A stretch of DNA of 52,579 nucleotides from Ruminococcus sp. (GCA_017411385.1 JAFQQF010000007.1:1-52579), one strand, 5' to 3'. Numbered from the stretch's first letter, positions 25,005-34,577 are shown. The notes: generated by a model not told the origin, from the sequence alone. Program-made: numbers and translations.

Positions 25005-26270
25005 TTACTCCCCCACTATCACAGAGAGAGTTGTATTCTCTGTGTCCAGAATATCTTTGAGTCGGTTTTCTATATCTTCTGCGGTAGCATTTGCAACTGC
25101 ATCGAAATATTCAAACAGGTTGCGGCTGCAGAAGCAGAAGTCCTCTACAAGATTTGCGCTTGTATCAACGGAATTGAGGGAGGAAAGTGCATCGCCGTAG
25201 GTGGCTCTGCGGGCACACTCAAAATCTTCTTCGGAGATGCCTTCCTTACGCATTTTGTTGATATAGCTTTTGATTACTTCCTCTACCTTTTTGGGCTCTT
25301 TGGATTCACCGGAAAAGAAGATACTGTTGTATCCGGGGCCTTCAAACTGCTCATAAGCAAAAGATGCATTGATAAGACCTGTATCCATAAGCTCACGGTA
25401 CATTGTGCTTGTGGAGGATGCAAGCATAAACAGAAGTATGTCTGTGTATGCAATTTCCTTTTCGGTAAGGCGTCTGTCTGCCCTACCCTTGAAGCCTAAA
25501 TTAAACAGGGGCACCGCAACGGGAAGTTTTTCTTCCACATAATGTTCTTTAACCTCATAGGGGTCTGTGGGAAAATGACTCTCAACAGCAACCTCTTTGC
25601 AGTCTTTCAGCTCTCTGTTGCAGATTTCAAGGACTGTATCAAGCTGAACCTTGCCCACAATGGTGAGTGCCATATTGTGAAGGTTATAGTAGGAATTGTA
25701 GCAAGCATAAAGGTCATCGGCGGTAATCTGTGCTATAGACTCAACTGTGCCTGCAATGTCAATTCTCACAGGGTGAGAGTGATACATGCCGCGAAGCATA
25801 TTGAACATTACACGCCAATCGGGAGAATCGTCGTACATACGAATTTCCTGACCGATGATGCCCTGTTCCTTCTGCACGGTTTCTGCTGTGAAATAGGGAT
25901 TTGTGACAAAGCCCAGTAAAATCTCCAGACAACGCTCAAAATTCTTAGTACAGGAGAAGAGATAGCAGGTTTTGTCAAAGCTTGTGTATGCATTGGCATT
26001 GGCACCTGTGGAAGCATACAGAGAGAAAGCATCCCCTTCTTCGCTTTCAAAGAGCTTGTGCTCCAAAAAATGTGCAATGCCGTCAGGGACTTTAATCTCC
26101 TTGCCGTCTGCTGTGAAGTGGTTATAGATACTGCCAAAGGGAGTGCCGAAGACCGCATAAGTGCTGTTGTAGCCTTCTTTAGGCCAGACGAAAATTTTAA
26201 GTCCTGTGGGGTGCACTACCTCATAATATTTTTCATTAAGTTTTTCTGAAACAACTTCTTTAATCTGCAT
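25005..26270 (-). CDS. M16 family zinc metallopeptidase (YmfH-like, active subunit)
   Basis: 421 residues from the ATG at 26270 (MQIKEVVSEKLNEKYYEVV), preceded by AGAGGAG; an upstream in-frame start would run into the previous gene. It carries the inverted zinc motif HFLEH (about H67-H71) of insulinase-type peptidases and a downstream acidic helix. A C-terminal M16 half follows (TIVGKVQLDTVLEIC). The upstream neighbour is a paralogue without the zinc motif; such pairs (YmfF/YmfH) act as a heterodimer. Substrate unknown. Starts 4 bases after its partner. Confidence 0.9.
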   Translation of the reverse strand: MQIKEVVSEKLNEKYYEVVHPTGLKIFVWPKEGYNSTYAVFGTPFGSIYNHFTADGKEIKVPDGIAHFLEHKLFESEEGDAFSLYASTGANANAYTSFDKTCYLFSCTKNFERCLEILLGFVTNPYFTAETVQKEQGIIGQEIRMYDDSPDWRVMFNMLRGMYHSHPVRIDIAGTVESIAQITADDLYACYNSYYNLHNMALTIVGKVQLDTVLEICNRELKDCKEVAVESHFPTDPYEVKEHYVEEKLPVAVPLFNLGFKGRADRRLTEKEIAYTDILLFMLASSTSTMYRELMDTGLINASFAYEQFEGPGYNSIFFSGESKEPKKVEEVIKSYINKMRKEGISEEDFECARRATYGDALSSLNSVDTSANLVEDFCFCSRNLFEYFDAVANATAEDIENRLKDILDTENTTLSVIVGE

Positions 26271-26274
26271 ATAA

Positions 26275-27540
26275 TCACACTCCTCTGAGAACGTAGACTG
26301 TATCAAGGGTGAGCTTGTTTGCCGCTTCAACAATCTGCTCTTTGGTAACAGAGTTAAAGTCATCAATAGCTTCTTCAACGGAAAGGAGTCTGCCGTCTGC
26401 AAGCTGAGAAACATACCACTCACCGATACCTGAAACAGTATCACAGATGCTTACAAAATCATTAGCAACTGAAAGCTTTGCAAAGTTGATTTCATCATCG
26501 GTAACATAGCCTTTACGGATTGCATCAAGCTCAGCTAGGATTGCTTTTTTAGTCTTTTCGATATTGTCAAACTCGACTCCGCTTTCAACGGTAATAATAC
26601 CCTTTGCACGCTGATAACGGCTGACACAGTAGTAGCAAAGACTCTGCTTTTCGCGTACATTCACAAAGAATTTGGAGTGAGCACTGCCGCCCAAGATTGC
26701 ACACATAAGACGCATAGCAGTAACACCCTCGTCGGTACCGCCTACACCTGCTCTGAATCCTAAGAGAAGCTTTGCCTGTGCAACTTCCATTCTGTCCTCA
26801 AACTCGCGTACGCACTCAGCACTGCGGACTATGTCTGTTGAGAGCTCAAAGGGCTCACGGGTAATCTTTGCAAACTCCTCAGTAAACACAGCACGAGCTG
26901 TATTGGCAGAAGATTCGCCGATAAAAAAGATTTCAAAATGAGCAGATTTGAGCATTGTCTGCCAAGCAGAGTAAAGCTCCTTTGCAGTAACCTTCTTTAT
27001 AGACTCAACAGTACCATAACGGCGAAGAGCATAAGACTCTCCCTCACACATAAGCTCTAAAAGCCGGTTGTTTGCATAGGCACGCTTGTCGTTAATTTCT
27101 CCCTCTGCAAGCTCTATAAGCTGGCGTCTTTCCTGCTCTGTTTCCTCAATATCAAAAGCATCCTTGCAAAGCAAGGGTTTGAAAATAACCGAGCAAAGAA
27201 TACGTGAAAGTTCCTCGGAAATACTCTCCTGAGTGAGAGCATAACGGTCATCAAGTCCTGACACGGAAAAAGTAAGTGCTAAAGACTCGCCAAGCTTTCT
27301 GACCCCTCCTGAAAGCGATGCTCCGTAAAGAGAGCTGAGCTTCTTTGAAAGAGCGGTAAAATCAGGGTATTCCTCGCAGGAGCGCGTCATTACCTGAGTA
27401 AGCAACGCGTATGCCGAAACTGTATCCTTGCAAAGAGGAACAAGCACTGTGGCTGAAATTTTCATAGTTTTGAATCGGTTGTCGCTGATAGCAGAGAAGT
27501 TTACTCCTTGTGCTATCTGTCTGCGGTCTATAGAATTCAT
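26275..27540 (-). CDS. M16 peptidase-like protein lacking the zinc motif (YmfF-like)
   Basis: 421 residues with the M16 two-lobed pattern (for example SLYGASLSGGVRKLGESLALTFSVSGLDD and HSKFFVNVREKQSLCYYCVSRY), but no HxxEH, so it is probably a non-catalytic partner of the downstream active subunit. GGAGGT lies 8 bases before the ATG. It heads a run of genes with no gaps: M16-like, M16, lgt-folD. Confidence 0.88.
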   Translation of the reverse strand: MNSIDRRQIAQGVNFSAISDNRFKTMKISATVLVPLCKDTVSAYALLTQVMTRSCEEYPDFTALSKKLSSLYGASLSGGVRKLGESLALTFSVSGLDDRYALTQESISEELSRILCSVIFKPLLCKDAFDIEETEQERRQLIELAEGEINDKRAYANNRLLELMCEGESYALRRYGTVESIKKVTAKELYSAWQTMLKSAHFEIFFIGESSANTARAVFTEEFAKITREPFELSTDIVRSAECVREFEDRMEVAQAKLLLGFRAGVGGTDEGVTAMRLMCAILGGSAHSKFFVNVREKQSLCYYCVSRYQRAKGIITVESGVEFDNIEKTKKAILAELDAIRKGYVTDDEINFAKLSVANDFVSICDTVSGIGEWYVSQLADGRLLSVEEAIDDFNSVTKEQIVEAANKLTLDTVYVLRGV

Positions 27541-27720
27541 CGCTATACCTCCATAAGTAGGCTAAGGTTTAGTATCAACGGGCACAAGTGCCCTACACCT
27601 CACCGGTTACCTTTGGTGACCGCCTCTCCTCAAGGAGAGGTCAACGCAAATACATTTTTATTATACCAACATTTAAGCATAACAGCAATATAATATTTTA
27701 TATTTTTTTGAAAAAAATTC
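27541..27720. other. Intergenic region with short hairpin repeats
   Basis: No gene seen. It contains GGTTACC/GGTGACC and CTCTCCT/AGGAGAG hairpins at about 27602-27642, comparable in design to the one near 18228, then an AT-rich stretch leading to the tRNA promoter. Confidence 0.5.
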
Positions 27721-27749
27721 TTGACAAGTGACAAAGCTTGATATATAAT
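27721..27749 (+). promoter_or_regulatory. Promoter of tRNA-Gly(GCC)
   Basis: Perfect TTGACA (27721-27726), 17-base spacer, TATAAT (27744-27749). Confidence 0.9.
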
Positions 27750-27791
27750 AGTCAAGCAATCGAAAGTACAGCTAAGAGTTGTATGGAATTT

Positions 27792-27867
27792 GCGGATGTA
27801 GCTCATCCGGTAGAGCGCCACCTTGCCAAGGTGGAGGTAGCGAGTTCGAGCCTCGTCATCCGCTCCA
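27792..27867 (+). tRNA. tRNA-Gly (anticodon GCC)
   Basis: 76 nt including encoded CCA. Acceptor GCGGATG/CATCCGC, anticodon stem CCACC/GGTGG with loop TTGCCAA, T arm GCGAG-TTCGAGC-CTCGT. A terminator follows. Confidence 0.96.
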
Positions 27868-27871
27868 AAAT

Positions 27872-27901
27872 AATCCGCTGATTAAGTTCGGCGGATTTTT
27901 C
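27872..27901 (+). terminator. Terminator after tRNA-Gly(GCC)
   Basis: AATCCGC (27872-27878) pairs with GCGGATT (27891-27897), followed by T-rich DNA. Confidence 0.7.
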
Positions 27902-27950
27902 TTTTTCTTAAACAAGTTTATCCCCTATTTTATTCTAAGGAGAGAAGATT

Positions 27951-28199
27951 ATGAAATACACATATACTACACACGGAGTTTGCTCCAGACAGATTATGGT
28001 TGACCTTGACGGCGATACAATCAAGGAGGTTGCTTTCCTTGGCGGTTGCCACGGAAACACTCAGGGCATAACCGCTCTTGTAAAGGGTATGAATGCATAC
28101 GAGGCTATTGAAAGACTCAAGGGCATTCGTTGCGGTTCAAGAGCTACATCCTGCCCCGACCAGCTGGCAAATGCACTTGAGGAAGCACTGGATATTTAA
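27951..28199 (+). CDS. TSCPD domain-containing protein (TIGR03905 type)
   Basis: 82 residues: MKYTYTTHGVCSRQIMVDL, FLGGCHGNTQGITALVKGM and RCGSRATSCPDQLANALEE. The TSCPD motif and cysteines match the small stand-alone TSCPD family, related to the C-terminal domain of class II ribonucleotide reductase NrdJ; the function is not known and metal binding is likely. AAGGAGAG lies 6 bases before the ATG. A bidirectional terminator separates it from the convergent phosphoglycerate-mutase-like gene. Confidence 0.9.
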   Translation: MKYTYTTHGVCSRQIMVDLDGDTIKEVAFLGGCHGNTQGITALVKGMNAYEAIERLKGIRCGSRATSCPDQLANALEEALDI

Positions 28200-28215
28200 T
28201 CAACAAAAAAACATT

Positions 28216-28249
28216 AAGGCGGTACAGTTTTTAGCTGTACCGCCTTTTT
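28216..28249. terminator. Bidirectional terminator
   Basis: Twelve-bp arms AAGGCGGTACAG / CTGTACCGCCTT (28216-28227, 28235-28246) between two convergent genes. Confidence 0.9.
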
Positions 28250-28264
28250 ATGTATTAATTTGAG

Positions 28265-29473
28265 TTAACCGATAAATCTGCTCATAAGAGTGTAGCCCTC
28301 GGGAATGTATACACCTGTCTGAGAAGCATTAGCCTCTGTGAACTTATCAACACCGCTGTTGTTAACATTACTGCGATAGATAAGATAAGGCACAGCTTCA
28401 CGTGAATGGGTACGTGTTATAAGAGGAGTGGGATGGTCAGGACAAACAAGGATTGAGAAATCCTCACCCTTTGCGCGGAAATACTCAACCATTGGTGCAA
28501 GGACCTTTTCGTCAATAAGCTCAATGGAACGAACCTTATTCTGATGCTCTGCACGGTGGCCGCACTCATCGGGAGCTTCCACGTGAATATAAACCAAATC
28601 CTGTCCGCGGTCAAACTCAGCCATAGCCGCCTTTGCTTTGCCCTCAAAGTTTGTATCAATATAGCCAGTAGCACCCTCAACGTCAACACTTGACATTTCG
28701 GCACAGATTGCGATGCCCTTGAGAAGGTCAACAGCGGAAACCATACTGCCCTTGAGGTTATATAGGTGCATAAAGCTGTCTAAAAGAGGCTTTGTGCCCT
28801 CACCCCAGAGCCAGATTGAATTTGCAGGGCGTTTGCCGCGCTCTATTCTAGCAAGATTTACAGGGTGGTCTTTGAGGAGATTATAGCTTCTTTCCATCAA
28901 AGGCAGAAGTACATCCTTTGCCACATCTGTGGGCAGGTATTCCTTTATAGGTCTGCCTGTGATATCGTGAGGAGGAGTGAGCTTGCCGGGCTTTGAGTTG
29001 CCGTTTGCCCACACAAGACAATGGCGGTAAGAAACGCCTGCATAAAAAGCAAACTCATCTGTGCCCATATTCTCCTGCACGTACTCAATGAGAATACGTG
29101 CTTCTTCTGTTGAAATGTCGTCAGCACAGTAGTCAAGGATAGTTTTATCCTCGTACTTTTCCTCATCAGAAAGAGTAACAAGATTACAACGGAAGGTTAC
29201 ATCGGTGTCCTTAAGGTCGATACCGATAGATGCCGCCTCCAGAGGAGAACGTCCGCTGTAATATTTTTTTGCATCGTAGCCGAGAACTGCAAGGTTTGCA
29301 ACGTCAGAACCGGGTGACATACCGTCGGCTACAGTCTTGACCATACCTACCTCGGCAGTTTTTGCAAGTGTATCCATACAGGGCTTGTTTGCAAGCTCCA
29401 TAGGTGTTTTATTATTAAGCTCGGCATTGGGCTCATCAGCCATACCGTCACAAAGCATAACAAGATATTTCAT
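28265..29473 (-). CDS. Cofactor-independent phosphoglycerate mutase-like protein (ApgM family)
   Basis: 402 residues of the alkaline-phosphatase-like superfamily: YLVMLCDGMADEP with the metal-binding Asp, DGMSPGSDVANLAVLGYD with the phospho-acceptor Ser, HVEAPDECGHR and VCPDHPTPLITRTHS with the remaining metal ligands. The archaeal-type (ApgM) branch interconverts 2- and 3-phosphoglycerate. Bacterial members close to this one have also been proposed to act as homoserine kinase (TIGR02535). The context does not decide: no threonine-pathway genes are near. It stands alone between terminators. Confidence 0.88.
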   Translation of the reverse strand: MKYLVMLCDGMADEPNAELNNKTPMELANKPCMDTLAKTAEVGMVKTVADGMSPGSDVANLAVLGYDAKKYYSGRSPLEAASIGIDLKDTDVTFRCNLVTLSDEEKYEDKTILDYCADDISTEEARILIEYVQENMGTDEFAFYAGVSYRHCLVWANGNSKPGKLTPPHDITGRPIKEYLPTDVAKDVLLPLMERSYNLLKDHPVNLARIERGKRPANSIWLWGEGTKPLLDSFMHLYNLKGSMVSAVDLLKGIAICAEMSSVDVEGATGYIDTNFEGKAKAAMAEFDRGQDLVYIHVEAPDECGHRAEHQNKVRSIELIDEKVLAPMVEYFRAKGEDFSILVCPDHPTPLITRTHSREAVPYLIYRSNVNNSGVDKFTEANASQTGVYIPEGYTLMSRFIG

Positions 29474-29536
29474 ATACGTACTTCCTTTTGTCTATTAAGC
29501 GAATTAGCAGGTACTCGCTACCTGTCCTTATATGAT

Positions 29537-30664
29537 TTAGCCGTTATTCTGGTTCAGCTCACCAGTAGAAAGTCCTTTGAGGTAAGCGTTGATAAAGCCG
29601 TCAAGGTCGCCGTCCATAACAGCATTTACGTTACCCATTTCAAAGCCTGTGCGATGGTCCTTAACAAGGGTGTAAGGCATAAACACATAGCTTCGAATCT
29701 GGCTGCCCCAAGTGATTTCCTTCTGAACGCCCTTGATATCGGAGATTTTCTCAAGGTGCTGCTGCTCTTTAATTTCAACCAGCTTTGAGATAAGCATCTT
29801 CATAGCCACGTCACGGTTCTGATACTGTGAACGCTCAACCTGAGAGGCAACAACAATACCTGTGGGAATATGGGTAAGACGTACAGCAGAGGAGGTTTTG
29901 TTAACCTTCTGACCGCCTGCACCTGATGCACGGTACACATCCATTTTGATTTCCTCGGGAGGAATTACAACAGATGTATCCTCTTCGATTTCGGGCATAA
30001 CCTCCAAGGAAGAGAAGGATGTGTGACGTCTGCCTGCACTGTCAAAGGGAGAAACACGCACCAGACGGTGAACACCTGCTTCGCTCTTAAGGTAACCATA
30101 GGCATTTTCACCCTCGATAAGAAGCACAGCACTCTTGAGTCCTGCTTCGTCACCGTCAAGGTAATCAACCTCCTTAACGTTGAAGCCGTGAGCGGTAGCC
30201 CAACGGGTATACATACGGTAGAGCATCTGTGCCCAGTCCTGCGCCTCAGTACCGCCTGAGCCTGCGTGGAAGGTAAGGATTGCGTTGTTTTTGTCGTATT
30301 CACCTGTGAGCAAAGTTTCAAGTCTTGCTGATGCAAGCAGGGTTTCTACTGCTTCTACCTCAGATAGAGCTTCATCAAACAGGGACTCGTCCTCTGCCTC
30401 GTCTGCAAGCTCAATAAGCGTCAATGCATCAAAATACATTGTGTCAAGCTTTTCGTATTTTTCAACCTTTGCTTTAAGGTCGCTGGTCTGCTTTAAAACC
30501 TTCTGAGAATTTTCAAGGTCATCCCAGAAGCCCGGCTCGGTTGCACGGTTTTCAAGCTGTTGTATCTGTGATTTCATACTGCTAAGACCCAGAGCATCTG
30601 CGTAATCGTCAATATCCGCACGGGAGCCTTCAAGTCGCAGTTTTAATTCTTCAAACTGAAGCAT
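29537..30664 (-). CDS. prfB: Peptide chain release factor 2
   Basis: 375 residues from the ATG at 30664, which has AGAGG 8 bases upstream; the ATG two codons earlier would touch the ribosome site. GGQ is present in GAGGQKVNKTSSAVRLTH and the stop-recognition tripeptide SPF in VSPFDSAGRRHTSF, so it reads UGA/UAA. The usual in-frame UGA with a +1 programmed frameshift near codon 25 is absent: the frame is continuous, so the common autoregulation does not operate here. Confidence 0.95.
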   Translation of the reverse strand: MLQFEELKLRLEGSRADIDDYADALGLSSMKSQIQQLENRATEPGFWDDLENSQKVLKQTSDLKAKVEKYEKLDTMYFDALTLIELADEAEDESLFDEALSEVEAVETLLASARLETLLTGEYDKNNAILTFHAGSGGTEAQDWAQMLYRMYTRWATAHGFNVKEVDYLDGDEAGLKSAVLLIEGENAYGYLKSEAGVHRLVRVSPFDSAGRRHTSFSSLEVMPEIEEDTSVVIPPEEIKMDVYRASGAGGQKVNKTSSAVRLTHIPTGIVVASQVERSQYQNRDVAMKMLISKLVEIKEQQHLEKISDIKGVQKEITWGSQIRSYVFMPYTLVKDHRTGFEMGNVNAVMDGDLDGFINAYLKGLSTGELNQNNG

Positions 30665-30706
30665 AAACATACCTCTCTTTATACAAACTCATAATAAACT
30701 CTATTG

Positions 30707-30735
30707 ATTATACTCCAAATGAGAAAAATTGTAAA
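30707..30735 (-). promoter_or_regulatory. Promoter of prfB
   Basis: TTTACA (30730-30735), 17-base spacer, TATAAT (30707-30712) on the minus strand. Confidence 0.7.
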
Positions 30736-30770
30736 CCCATATATAAATATATAAATTACAAATTATTATG

Positions 30771-30799
30771 TTGATTTAGGAAAGATTATTTGGTATAAT
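30771..30799 (+). promoter_or_regulatory. Promoter of the RING-protein/galU operon
   Basis: TTGATT (30771-30776), 17-base spacer, TATAAT (30794-30799). The -10 box overlaps an upstream ATG at 30798, which therefore cannot be the translation start. Confidence 0.72.
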
Positions 30800-30815
30800 G
30801 GCTAAAGGTGATAAT

Positions 30816-31847
30816 ATGGAATATTATAATTATCGCTGTCCTGTCTGTGAAAAGGACTTTGATAAAGACAGCGATATTGTAGTTTGTCCCGAGTGCGGTG
30901 CACCTCATCACAGAGAGTGCTACGAAGAAAACGGAAAGTGTTTCTTCTTTGACAAGCACAAAGAGGGCTTTGACTACAAAGGCTATATTGAAGAAAACAA
31001 GCAAGATAAAGACAAGCTGATTTGTCCTGTCTGCGGAAGTGAAAACGAAAAGGACAGCAGGTTCTGCCAGCAATGCGGTGTTGCCACTCAGAATTACGAG
31101 GCTTATGACAGACACCGAGAGGAAGAAAACAAGGAGCAGGGTGCGCCCTATTCTCCGCCTAATGACACCGAGTCGCCCTTTACACAGCACACTCCCCCTA
31201 CCTACACTACCTTTACCTTTGACCCTATGGGAGGGCTTAAGGCAGAGGATGAAATCGGTGAGGGTGTTACAGTCGGCGAATGTGCAAAGTTTGTAAAAAC
31301 AAGCACTCCTTTTTATTCCAGACTGTTCCACCAGATACACACTCAAGGCAGAAGCAGATTTTCTTTTTCTGGCTTCCTTTTTTCCGGCGGATGGCTTCTT
31401 TACAGAAAGATGTATAAGCTGGGTGCTCTGATAACTGCACTTTTGGCTTTGTTCATAATTACGGAGCTATATATATCTACCTTTTACTCCGAGCTTATAA
31501 TAGAGCTCAATCAGGTATCACAAAGCTCCTTCTGGTTCAGTCAACCAGAAAGTGCCGTATCCGCTCAGGAGTTCTTTCTGAGCCTTGACACAGAGGATGT
31601 AATTGTGCTTACAATCGGCTACTTTGCGGAGCTTGGACAGCTTGTGTTGCAAGTGCTCTGCGGTATCTTCGGCAACCGTTGGTACAGAAAGCATTGTCTG
31701 AAAAAAATCACAAGTATAAAATCTGCTGCAGACTCAAAAGAAACTGCAGATTCACAACTACAGACAAAGGGCGGAGTTAACACTGCTCTGGCGGTAAGTC
31801 TTTTCGCTTCCCTGATTTTTCTGTATATACTACCATATTTCTTTTGA
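30816..31847 (+). CDS. RING-finger/zinc-ribbon membrane protein (DUF2628-like C-terminus)
   Basis: 343 residues from the ATG at 30816, which has AAAGGTG upstream. Residues 6-55 form a prokaryotic RING-like zinc module (CPVCEKDF, VVCPECGAPHHRECYEENGKC); residues 68-88 a zinc ribbon (CPVCGSENEKDSRFCQQCG). A Pro/Thr-rich linker precedes a C-terminal region with three hydrophobic segments (SFSGFLFSGGWLLYRKMYKLG is typical of DUF2628). Function unknown; no evidence of ubiquitin-like partners in the window. It precedes galU by 12 bases in one operon. Confidence 0.83.
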   Translation: MEYYNYRCPVCEKDFDKDSDIVVCPECGAPHHRECYEENGKCFFFDKHKEGFDYKGYIEENKQDKDKLICPVCGSENEKDSRFCQQCGVATQNYEAYDRHREEENKEQGAPYSPPNDTESPFTQHTPPTYTTFTFDPMGGLKAEDEIGEGVTVGECAKFVKTSTPFYSRLFHQIHTQGRSRFSFSGFLFSGGWLLYRKMYKLGALITALLALFIITELYISTFYSELIIELNQVSQSSFWFSQPESAVSAQEFFLSLDTEDVIVLTIGYFAELGQLVLQVLCGIFGNRWYRKHCLKKITSIKSAADSKETADSQLQTKGGVNTALAVSLFASLIFLYILPYFF

Positions 31848-31859
31848 CGGAGGATAAAA

Positions 31860-32753
31860 ATGAAAATCACAAAAGCTGTCATCCCCGCGGCAGGACTTGG
31901 CACAAGAGTGCTTCCTGCAACCAAGGTAATGCCAAAGGAAATGCTCCCCATTGTAGACAAGCCCGCCATTCAATACATTGTTGAGGAAGCTGTAAACTCA
32001 GGTATTACGGACATTCTCATCATCACAAACAGAGGAAAAGGCTTCATCGAAGACCACTTCGACAAAGCTCCTTTGCTTGAAAGCATCCTTGAAAGGGACA
32101 AAAAGTACGACTTACTTGAAAGCATTCAGCCTCTGGACAAGTTGGCTAACATTCATTATGTGCGTCAGATTGAAACAAAAGGCTTAGGTCACGCAATCAG
32201 CAAGGCAAGAATGTTTGCGGGCAACGACCCTATTGCCGTGCTTTACGGTGATGACGTTGTTGTTGGCGGAAACGCTCCCGCTACAAAAGAGCTGATTGAT
32301 GCTTACGGTACATACGGCAAAGGCGTTATCGGAATCAAGCCAGTTACACGCAAGGAGATTGTAAACTACTCCTGTGTTAAGATTGACCATGTAAGAGATA
32401 ACATCTACAAATGCACAGATATGATTGAAAAGCCTCAGAGAGATGAAGATATCTTCTCGCTCTATTCTATTTTGGGCAGATGCGTTCTGCCTCCTGAGAT
32501 ATTCGATATCCTCGACCACACTCCTCCCGGAGCTAAAAACGAAATTCAGCTTACAGATGCTATGCGTGAGCTTGCAGTTACAAGCGGTATGACCGCAGTT
32601 GAATACAGCGGTACACGATATGATATCGGAAACAAGTTCGGAATGGTTAAAGCTACGGTTGAAATTGGGCTTACCCACCCCGAGATTGGCGTGGAATTCA
32701 GAGAATATCTGCGCAAGCTGATGGCGTCTGGTATTGTGGATTTGGAAAAATAA
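31860..32753 (+). CDS. galU: UTP-glucose-1-phosphate uridylyltransferase
   Basis: 297 residues with the sugar-nucleotidyltransferase signature AAGLGTRVLPATKVMPKEML near the N-terminus, VDKPAIQYIVEEAV, the VLYGDDVV segment and EKPQRDE. It makes UDP-glucose for glycan and lipid glycosylation. GGAGG lies 6 bases before the ATG. Pairing with a RING/DUF2628 membrane protein is unusual, and may only be co-transcription. Confidence 0.95.
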   Translation: MKITKAVIPAAGLGTRVLPATKVMPKEMLPIVDKPAIQYIVEEAVNSGITDILIITNRGKGFIEDHFDKAPLLESILERDKKYDLLESIQPLDKLANIHYVRQIETKGLGHAISKARMFAGNDPIAVLYGDDVVVGGNAPATKELIDAYGTYGKGVIGIKPVTRKEIVNYSCVKIDHVRDNIYKCTDMIEKPQRDEDIFSLYSILGRCVLPPEIFDILDHTPPGAKNEIQLTDAMRELAVTSGMTAVEYSGTRYDIGNKFGMVKATVEIGLTHPEIGVEFREYLRKLMASGIVDLEK

Positions 32754-32816
32754 CAATATAAATTTTTTACAGGTACAGCAATAGGCTGTAGCCTTATTAT
32801 GGAAGGAGAAAAAATT

Positions 32817-33089
32817 ATGAAAGCAGTAGTTACCGTACTCGGTAAGGATAACGTAGGAATTTTGGCAAAGGTTTCCTGTGCATGTGCTGAGAGAAACCTG
32901 AACATTTTGGAAGTTACTCAGAGTGTTCTTCAGGATTTGTTTGCCATGATTATGCTTGTAGAGTTTGATAAGGACAAGGCACCCTCTTTTGAGGAGCTTA
33001 ACAAAGACTTTGACGAGCTCGGCGAGAAAATCGGCACCAAGATTCACATTATGCACGAAGACATCTTCAACAGCATGCATAAGATTTGA
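32817..33089 (+). CDS. ACT domain-containing protein (UPF0237)
   Basis: 90 residues from the ATG at 32817 ([20 protein letters not shown]), preceded by AAGGAG; the in-frame ATG at 32799 would overlap that site. A single ACT domain, the amino-acid-binding regulatory fold, fills the protein. It is almost always paired with the UPF0210 gene, as here, 10 bases upstream, suggesting a sensor/effector pair. Ligand unknown. Confidence 0.93.
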   Translation: MKAVVTVLGKDNVGILAKVSCACAERNLNILEVTQSVLQDLFAMIMLVEFDKDKAPSFEELNKDFDELGEKIGTKIHIMHEDIFNSMHKI

Positions 33090-33099
33090 GGTGCACCGA

Positions 33100-34461
33100 A
33101 TGCTTGAAACAAAAGACATACTTGAAACCATAAATATGATAGACAACGAGCACCTTGATGTTCGTACCGTTACTATGGGCATTTCTCTGCTTGACTGTAT
33201 CGACCCCGATATTGACAAGGCTTGTGAGAATGTATACAACAAAATCTGCAGATATGCCGCAGAGCTTGTACCCACAGTCGAGGCTATTTCCAGAGAATAC
33301 GGAATACCCATTATCAACAAAAGAATTGCGGTAACCCCTATCTCTATGATTGCCGCTGTTTGTCAGGATAAAGACCCCATAAAGTTCGCTTATGCTCTTG
33401 ACAGAGCCGCCGAAACCCTTGGAGTTAACTTCATCGGAGGATACAGTGCTCTTGTTCAAAAGGGCTTTTCAGCTGGCGACTACGCTCTGATTGAGAGTAT
33501 TCCCCGTGCCCTTGCAGAAACAAGCCATGTATGCTCATCTGTCAACATCGGCTCAACTAAAGCCGGCATCAATATGGATGCCGTAAAAATGATGGGCAGA
33601 ATTGTAAAGGAAGCCGCAGAGCTTACAAAGGATAACAACTGCGCAGGTGCATCCAAGCTGGTTGTATTCTGCAATGCTCCCGAAGACAACCCCTTTATGG
33701 CAGGCGCTTTCCACGGTGTAGGTGAAGCTGACTGTGTTATCAACGTTGGTGTATCCGGTCCCGGTGTTGTGCGTGCCGCCCTTGCAAAGATTGACGACAA
33801 AGAGGACCTTTCCTACGTTGCAGATGTAGTTAAGAAAACCGCTTTCAAGATTACCAGAATGGGCCAGCTAGTTGCTCAGGAGGCTTCGAAACGTCTTTGT
33901 GTGCCCTTTGGCATTGTTGACCTTTCACTTGCTCCTACACCTGCTGTAGGCGACTCTGTTGCTCATATTCTTGAAGAGATGGGACTTGAAATCTGCGGTT
34001 GCCACGGTACAACTGCCGCTTTGGCACTACTTAACGATGCAGTTAAGAAGGGCGGAGTTATGGCTTCTTCACACGTTGGCGGACTTTCAGGTGCATTCAT
34101 TCCCGTGTCAGAGGATGCTGGTATGATTGCCGCCGCTGAGCAGGATGCAATTGACATTACAAAGCTTGAGGCTATGACCGCTGTTTGCTCTGTTGGTCTT
34201 GATATGATTGTTGTTCCCGGTGATACACCTGCAGAGGTTATCTCTGCAATTATTGCAGACGAAGCCGCAATAGGTATGGTTAACACCAAAACCACCGCTG
34301 TGCGTCTTATTCCTGCTGTAGGCAAAAAGGATGACGAGTGCCTTGACTTCGGCGGACTTTTCGGTTACTCCCCCATTATGAAACTGAGAAAGGGTTCACC
34401 TAAAATTTTCATCGAAAGAGGCGGCAGAATCCCTGCTCCTTTACAGGCTCTAAAGAACTAA
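33100..34461 (+). CDS. UPF0210 (PFL-like) family protein
   Basis: 453 residues from the ATG at 33100 ([20 protein letters not shown]); an upstream in-frame ORF extension overlaps the ACT gene and is not used. Recognisable by [62 protein letters not shown] and [17 protein letters not shown]. It belongs to the DUF711/UPF0210 family, distantly related to pyruvate formate-lyase, but lacks the glycyl-radical signature, so no radical chemistry is implied. Biochemical function unknown. Confidence 0.92.
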   Translation: MLETKDILETINMIDNEHLDVRTVTMGISLLDCIDPDIDKACENVYNKICRYAAELVPTVEAISREYGIPIINKRIAVTPISMIAAVCQDKDPIKFAYALDRAAETLGVNFIGGYSALVQKGFSAGDYALIESIPRALAETSHVCSSVNIGSTKAGINMDAVKMMGRIVKEAAELTKDNNCAGASKLVVFCNAPEDNPFMAGAFHGVGEADCVINVGVSGPGVVRAALAKIDDKEDLSYVADVVKKTAFKITRMGQLVAQEASKRLCVPFGIVDLSLAPTPAVGDSVAHILEEMGLEICGCHGTTAALALLNDAVKKGGVMASSHVGGLSGAFIPVSEDAGMIAAAEQDAIDITKLEAMTAVCSVGLDMIVVPGDTPAEVISAIIADEAAIGMVNTKTTAVRLIPAVGKKDDECLDFGGLFGYSPIMKLRKGSPKIFIERGGRIPAPLQALKN

Positions 34462-34518
34462 GGTAAAAATTAACAATTAATTTATTACATATATAGTTCA
34501 TTTGTACAAATAAAAGTA

Positions 34519-34547
34519 TTGACATTTTTTGTACCTTATTATATAAT
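34519..34547 (+). promoter_or_regulatory. Promoter of the tRNA Arg-His-Lys cluster
   Basis: Perfect TTGACA (34519-34524), 17-base spacer, TATAAT (34542-34547). Confidence 0.92.
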
Positions 34548-34577
34548 AATGAAGCTGTCTTGAAAAAGACAGCATAT

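Noticed and set aside
29537-30670. Programmed frameshift in prfB
   Set aside because: The reading frame is continuous from the start codon; no in-frame UGA early in the gene.
32184-33320. 378-codon minus-strand ORF
   Set aside because: It overlaps galU, the ACT gene and UPF0210, all well-recognised on the plus strand.
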